From: Desulforamulus aeronauticus DSM 10349
Lineage (GTDB): Bacteria > Bacillota > Desulfotomaculia > Desulfotomaculales > Desulfotomaculaceae
NCBI RefSeq assembly: GCF_900142375.1
Contig: NZ_FRAR01000008.1
Location: forward strand, 1 to 64,000
Direction of reading: 5' to 3'
Length of the DNA: 64,000 nucleotides
The notes under the pieces were generated by a model that saw only the letters and a list, made by a program, of their open reading frames with translations, had not been told where the DNA came from and did not search any database. Shown here piece by piece: positions 60,282-64,000 of this stretch. The first letter of the stretch is position 1. Every line of letters begins with the position of its first letter. Made by a program: the position numbers and the translations under genes.

Positions 60282-60976
60282 ACCTATGGATTACCCTTTT
60301 CGTTATCGCTGTTACTATTTTCAGTTATTGGTTTAGCCGCCGCTTAAACCGGCGGAACCCAACCTCTCCCCTAACCAATGTGGTATTTTTAAGTACTACC
60401 ATCATTATTCTAATCCTGCTGGCCAGCGGGTTGACCTTTGAGGACTATACACCGGGTAAAAACATTATGACCTTCCTATTAGGACCAGCCACGGTAGCAT
60501 TGGCGGTCCCCCTGCACAAAAATGTTCAGATATTAAAAAGATATCTTGTGCCCATCCTATCGGGTATTTTGTTGGGAGTCCTGTCCACTCTGATATCTGT
60601 GGCAGCTCTGGCTAAATTATTGGGTCTTGATCAAGTAATTACCCTGTCCATGCTACCCAAATCTGTGACTGTTCCCATTGCTGTGGAGATTACCCGCATT
60701 GTCGGGGGCGACCCGGCTCTTACGGCTGCCTTTGTGGTAGCCACCGGTACTGGCGGTTCGATGATTGCCTTTTGGTTATTGGATCGTTTAAAGATTCAAA
60801 ATCCCATCTGCCGGGGTTTGGCCATAGGAACCACAGCCCACGGCCAAGGAACAGCCATCGCCATCCAGGAAGGCGAACTGCCGGGAGCAATGGCGGGTAT
60901 TGCCATGGCCTTAACAGCCGTATTTACTTCATTCCTGGCACCGTTTTTAATCCCGTTTTTATTAATAATCTTTTAA
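60278..60976 (+). CDS. lrgB: LrgB family membrane protein
   Basis: 232 residues, six to seven membrane segments. LLGPATVALAVPLHKNVQIL, LPKSVTVPIAVEITRIVGGD and GTTAHGQGTAIAIQEGELPG are the conserved LrgB motifs. Translationally coupled to lrgA (ATGA overlap, GGAGG within lrgA). No LytTR-type regulator gene next to the pair. Confidence 0.9.
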   Translation: MNLWITLFVIAVTIFSYWFSRRLNRRNPTSPLTNVVFLSTTIIILILLASGLTFEDYTPGKNIMTFLLGPATVALAVPLHKNVQILKRYLVPILSGILLGVLSTLISVAALAKLLGLDQVITLSMLPKSVTVPIAVEITRIVGGDPALTAAFVVATGTGGSMIAFWLLDRLKIQNPICRGLAIGTTAHGQGTAIAIQEGELPGAMAGIAMALTAVFTSFLAPFLIPFLLIIF

Positions 60977-61020
60977 TATTATGATAGGGCTTATCTTTAA
61001 CTTAGTAAAAATGTGTAAGA

Positions 61021-62295
61021 TTACTGGGTACGCACAACTCTAGCTGTGTTTTTTAAAAACACAACTGAAACCAACATCATCAACAAGGTAACTGCCATTA
61101 CAGTCCAATGTACTTCAATCTTGTTGAGGATAATTCCATACAATAATGCACCGAACGGCGTGCCGCCTTTGGTAATCAGTCCAACAATTGAAAACATTCG
61201 GGACATGTATTGGTTGGGCGTTGCCCTCTGGATAAAGGTCTGCACCGGAACATGGATGAACATAATAGCGGTGCTTAATAGGCAAAGAACTCCTCCCAGT
61301 AAGGCAAAGTACAAAAGCGTGTCTCTTCCCAGTACGGCTAAGCTGTGCGGAAACGTCAAAACCGAAAACGTCAGCATTGTACCCATAAGCAAGCTGCAGC
61401 CGATCACCAGGGATTTGGTCACTTCTTTCTCTTTGCCAAACAGCACGCCCACTAGAATGCTTCCCACCAACGCTCCCATTATGATTACCATTTGCAGATA
61501 ACCATACTGTGTATCTGTGAACTCCAACCGAGTTCTGAAAAAAAGAGGCAATACTACAGTAAACACAGGTTGGATTAGGGCATATATTAGCAGGAAAAAA
61601 ATACATAACCTACAGATTACTTTATTATCCAGAATAAATCTGATCCCCTCGGACAAATCCGTAATAAATCCTGACACACCGACCGCTGCTGACTCTTGTT
61701 TGATATGCTTATACCTAATCAACATCAAGCAGCTTCCCGACAGCAAAAATGAGATCCCATTGATAAAAAACAGCACCGCAATACCCAGGCTTGCATACAG
61801 GGTAGCTCCGACGACAGGACTCAACAGAGCGGCCAATGTCCGCAGCGATGCAACGGTGGAGTTGGCCTGGGCCAGTTTATCCTCAGCCACCAATTGGGGG
61901 AGCATTCCTTTGGTGGCCGGATCAAACAAACCGTTCAGCAAAGATACTATTACCTGCACAGATAGCAGCAATGCCAGGCTCATTCTGTTTGAATAAGCAC
62001 TTGAAGCCAAACCAAGTATTACCACGGCGCTGGCTAAGTCGGTTGCCACCATGATGGTCTTCCGGTTCAACCTGTCTCCCAGCACTCCGGCAAAGGGGTA
62101 CGCGATAAGAACCGGCACTAAAGCCAGGAAGGAAAACAGTCCCACGGTAGCCGCCGAGCCACCGACATCAATAATATATAGGGGCATAATAACCATTTGG
62201 ATGCCCGTTCCCGTATCGGATACCATCCTCCCCAGCAAGAGCAAAATGAGATTTGTATTTACAGGTTTCTTATCTTTTTTCCACAAGTGCAACAC
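61021..62295 (-). CDS. MFS exporter (drug or metabolite)
   Basis: 424 residues, 12 membrane segments. LLLLGRMVSDTGTGIQMVIM, YPFAGVLGDRLNRKTIMVAT (MFS motif A) and FDPATKGMLPQLV are typical of the MFS_3-like exporters that include macrolide and siderophore pumps. GTG start with AAGAAGG upstream. It sits between lrgAB (convergent) and RPH-like gene 4, separated from the latter by a terminator. Confidence 0.85.
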   Translation of the reverse strand: MLHLWKKDKKPVNTNLILLLLGRMVSDTGTGIQMVIMPLYIIDVGGSAATVGLFSFLALVPVLIAYPFAGVLGDRLNRKTIMVATDLASAVVILGLASSAYSNRMSLALLLSVQVIVSLLNGLFDPATKGMLPQLVAEDKLAQANSTVASLRTLAALLSPVVGATLYASLGIAVLFFINGISFLLSGSCLMLIRYKHIKQESAAVGVSGFITDLSEGIRFILDNKVICRLCIFFLLIYALIQPVFTVVLPLFFRTRLEFTDTQYGYLQMVIIMGALVGSILVGVLFGKEKEVTKSLVIGCSLLMGTMLTFSVLTFPHSLAVLGRDTLLYFALLGGVLCLLSTAIMFIHVPVQTFIQRATPNQYMSRMFSIVGLITKGGTPFGALLYGIILNKIEVHWTVMAVTLLMMLVSVVFLKNTARVVRTQ

Positions 62296-62310
62296 CTTCT
62301 TTTCTGTCTG

Positions 62311-62340
62311 AAAAAGCGACCCAGTTAAGGGTCGCTTTTT
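62311..62340. terminator. bidirectional terminator
   Basis: AAAAAGCGACCC / GGGTCGCTTTTT perfect stem, 54 bases past the RPH-like gene 4 stop. Confidence 0.85.
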
Positions 62341-62393
62341 ATCACTTCAAGCTCATTTATCCCTCCTGCAGTAGGAAAATGTCATTTCCCTTG

Positions 62394-64000
62394 CTACAGG
62401 ATTTCTACATACCCTTCAGTTCCGTTGACCCGGATACGCTGTCCATCCTTAATTAGCTTGGTAGCATTTTCCACGCTGACAACTGCCGGAAGACCGTATT
62501 CCCTTGCCACAACAGCGCCATGGGTCATCATGCCACCCACCTCGGTCACCAGGCCTTTAATGGATACAAACACCGGTGTCCAGCTGGGGTCAGTAAAGGT
62601 AGTGACCAAAATATCGCCTTCTTCGATATTGGCATCCTCCATTTTTAAAATAACACGTGCCCGGCCCTCAATGATGCCGGATGAAACTGCTACGCCTGCC
62701 AAAGCACCTTTGGGTATGTTTTCGGTATCATATGCACTGGAGATAATCTCACCTTCAGAGGTAATGACACGGGGAGGTGTCAGCTTTTCAAAAATCTCAT
62801 AGTCTTCTTTTCTCTTGGCAATGATGTTGGAATCCACCCGGTTTGTTCTAACTGTTTCCCTCAATTCCGCAAAGGTTAAATAGTATATATCCTCCCGATC
62901 TCTTATCACACCCTGTTGCACCAGTTTATCGGCTTCCTTCAGCAATGCTTGCTTGAGAATCCAGAGATAGCAGACAATCAGATACTTGTTATATTCCCTG
63001 AAACCGGCGAAATTGCGCAAAACGCTTATCATCTTCTTGGTCTTTTTGGCTTTGCTCTGACCACCGGGCAGCTGTTCCAGACGTTTCAGAATATCCTGCT
63101 CCTTCTGTCTTGCTTGCTGCAGGCCTTGTTCAAATTTCATACTGTGGGCACCAGGTCCAAAAGTCTTGATATTGCTGAGAATCATGGGAATGAGTATTGT
63201 CGGCCTCTCATTCCACCGCGTCCTGGTTATATCAATTTCCGCCGAACAACGCATACCGTATTTTTTAAGATAGGCCCGGATTGAATCACTGACAACTTTA
63301 CCGCCTTCCAATTTAGCTAAATCCTCAAAAAATGTCTCGTCGTTGGCATGTTGAAAATATTCAATCACTGCCGGATATTTTCTTACGACATCCGCTACGT
63401 CCAAAAGTTCCAGTCCCATTTCGGAGGTAACATTATCGGGTACCGATTGGGCAAGAGTATCGGCTGCATTCTTTTCACCCAGCCATTTCTGCATGTTTTT
63501 GTTGATCCAAGAGGTAGCGAAGGCTCCTGCAAAAACCGCACCGTAGCCAGCAAAAACAGTATTTTTTAGTTCCTCAAAACTAGTAAAGATAAAATCAAAC
63601 AGTTCATTTCCCGATACTTTAGCAATCCTTTGCTCCAAGCCACGCATTACCATCTCATCATGGGCTATAAGGTTTGTAACAATAGCATGATCGTTTTTCA
63701 GATAGGTTTTTAAAGTGTCGATCCCCCACCTCAACCACACTGAAACCCCCATCATCGATGACTTTTCCCGTGACAACCCTTTGATAAAATCCTTCCGCTT
63801 CAGAATATTATAAATAGCCTTCTGCATCAAAACATCCACTGAGTCAACGCCTTTGACTAAAGCCTTGCTGATGATCGGTGTGCTGAGTTCACGAGATGCA
63901 TCTATATATAACCTTCCTCCGATCTCAATCATAGGCGAACCGGAAATCAATTTAAAAAATTCCTGAAAGAAGCTGTAGCCCAATGGCTTCATTGCTTCCG
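62394..64000 (-). CDS. RPH-like phosphotransferase 4 (partial, N-terminus outside the window)
   Basis: The frame is open to the window edge; the first internal Met (63992) aligns with an internal Met of RPH-like copy 1 (about residue 310), so it is not the start. The visible part covers the middle domain and the C-terminal phosphohistidine domain (VTEVGGMMTHGAVVAREYG; His about 41 residues from the end). It ends EGYVEIL exactly like copy 1, and GGRLYID, SEMGLEL and SWTPVFVSIKGLVTEVGG are shared, so copies 1 and 4 are the closest pair. The ATP-grasp domain and any regulator lie beyond 64000. Confidence 0.8.
   Translation of the reverse strand, partial: EAMKPLGYSFFQEFFKLISGSPMIEIGGRLYIDASRELSTPIISKALVKGVDSVDVLMQKAIYNILKRKDFIKGLSREKSSMMGVSVWLRWGIDTLKTYLKNDHAIVTNLIAHDEMVMRGLEQRIAKVSGNELFDFIFTSFEELKNTVFAGYGAVFAGAFATSWINKNMQKWLGEKNAADTLAQSVPDNVTSEMGLELLDVADVVRKYPAVIEYFQHANDETFFEDLAKLEGGKVVSDSIRAYLKKYGMRCSAEIDITRTRWNERPTILIPMILSNIKTFGPGAHSMKFEQGLQQARQKEQDILKRLEQLPGGQSKAKKTKKMISVLRNFAGFREYNKYLIVCYLWILKQALLKEADKLVQQGVIRDREDIYYLTFAELRETVRTNRVDSNIIAKRKEDYEIFEKLTPPRVITSEGEIISSAYDTENIPKGALAGVAVSSGIIEGRARVILKMEDANIEEGDILVTTFTDPSWTPVFVSIKGLVTEVGGMMTHGAVVAREYGLPAVVSVENATKLIKDGQRIRVNGTEGYVEIL

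Noticed and set aside
62394-63992. Met at 63992 as the start of RPH-like gene 4
   Set aside because: The frame continues upstream to the window edge and this Met aligns with an internal position of copy 1.
1-64000. CRISPR arrays, rRNA or tRNA genes
   Set aside because: No regularly spaced direct repeats, no rRNA-like conserved segments and no cloverleaf with a CCA-proximal TTCGANTC arm were noticed on reading.

Overview
The window looks like the chromosome of an anaerobic, low-to-moderate GC Bacillota (Firmicutes). The gene content fits a spore-forming Peptococcaceae / Desulfotomaculum-type bacterium, but that placement is inference. Supporting signs are a three-subunit NAD-linked [FeFe]-hydrogenase with a separate TM1266-type hydrogenase-system regulator, the anaerobic thiazole enzyme ThiH, several radical-SAM proteins, strong GGAGG ribosome binding sites, TTG/GTG starts and many hairpin-plus-T-run terminators. 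I saw no rRNA, tRNA or CRISPR array.

Layout. 0-3 kb: end-truncated secreted DNRLRE/Rhs-type protein and a sigma-V-like ECF sigma/anti-sigma pair. 3-6.4 kb: a GC-rich TetR + rifampicin-phosphotransferase-like (RPH-like) pair. 6.4-10.3 kb: hydrogenase-system regulator, PHP phosphatase, SDR oxidoreductase and several gene remnants. 10.3-13 kb: an XRE regulator driving two radical-SAM genes. 13-15.4 kb: two universal stress proteins and a homocysteine methyltransferase family protein. 15.7-20 kb: hydCBA hydrogenase. 20-25.5 kb: a TauE/SafE exporter operon behind a sigma-54-type promoter, divergent from a histidine kinase / NtrC-type activator pair. 25.6-32.7 kb: accessory region with HxlR + flavoprotein, small membrane and lipoproteins (one frameshifted) and an AAA ATPase. 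32.8-39.7 kb: two more TetR + RPH-like pairs. 40-45.3 kb: TetR + Usp, a DUF2975/XRE/membrane-protein set and remnants. 45.3-50 kb: acetyltransferases and thiSFGH-thiE. 50-53.7 kb: chemoreceptor, ATC-hydrolase family protein, HxlR pair. 53.9-57.7 kb: EmrAB-like multidrug efflux operon with its MarR regulator. 57.9-59.8 kb: ABC-F gene with an attenuator leader. 59.9-61 kb: lrgAB. 61-64 kb: MFS exporter and a fourth RPH-like gene that runs off the window.

The strongest theme is antibiotic or xenobiotic response: four RPH-like antibiotic-phosphotransferase candidates (the three complete ones each next to their own TetR), an ABC-F protein with a ribosome-stall leader, an EmrAB/MarR system, a second MFS pump, and several small regulator-target pairs. 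For three of these regulators (TetR at 5.8 kb, TetR at 39 kb, TetR at 41 kb) and for the MarR and HxlR units, palindromic operators can be read directly on or beside good sigma-A promoters. The sequence alone does not say which drugs are involved.
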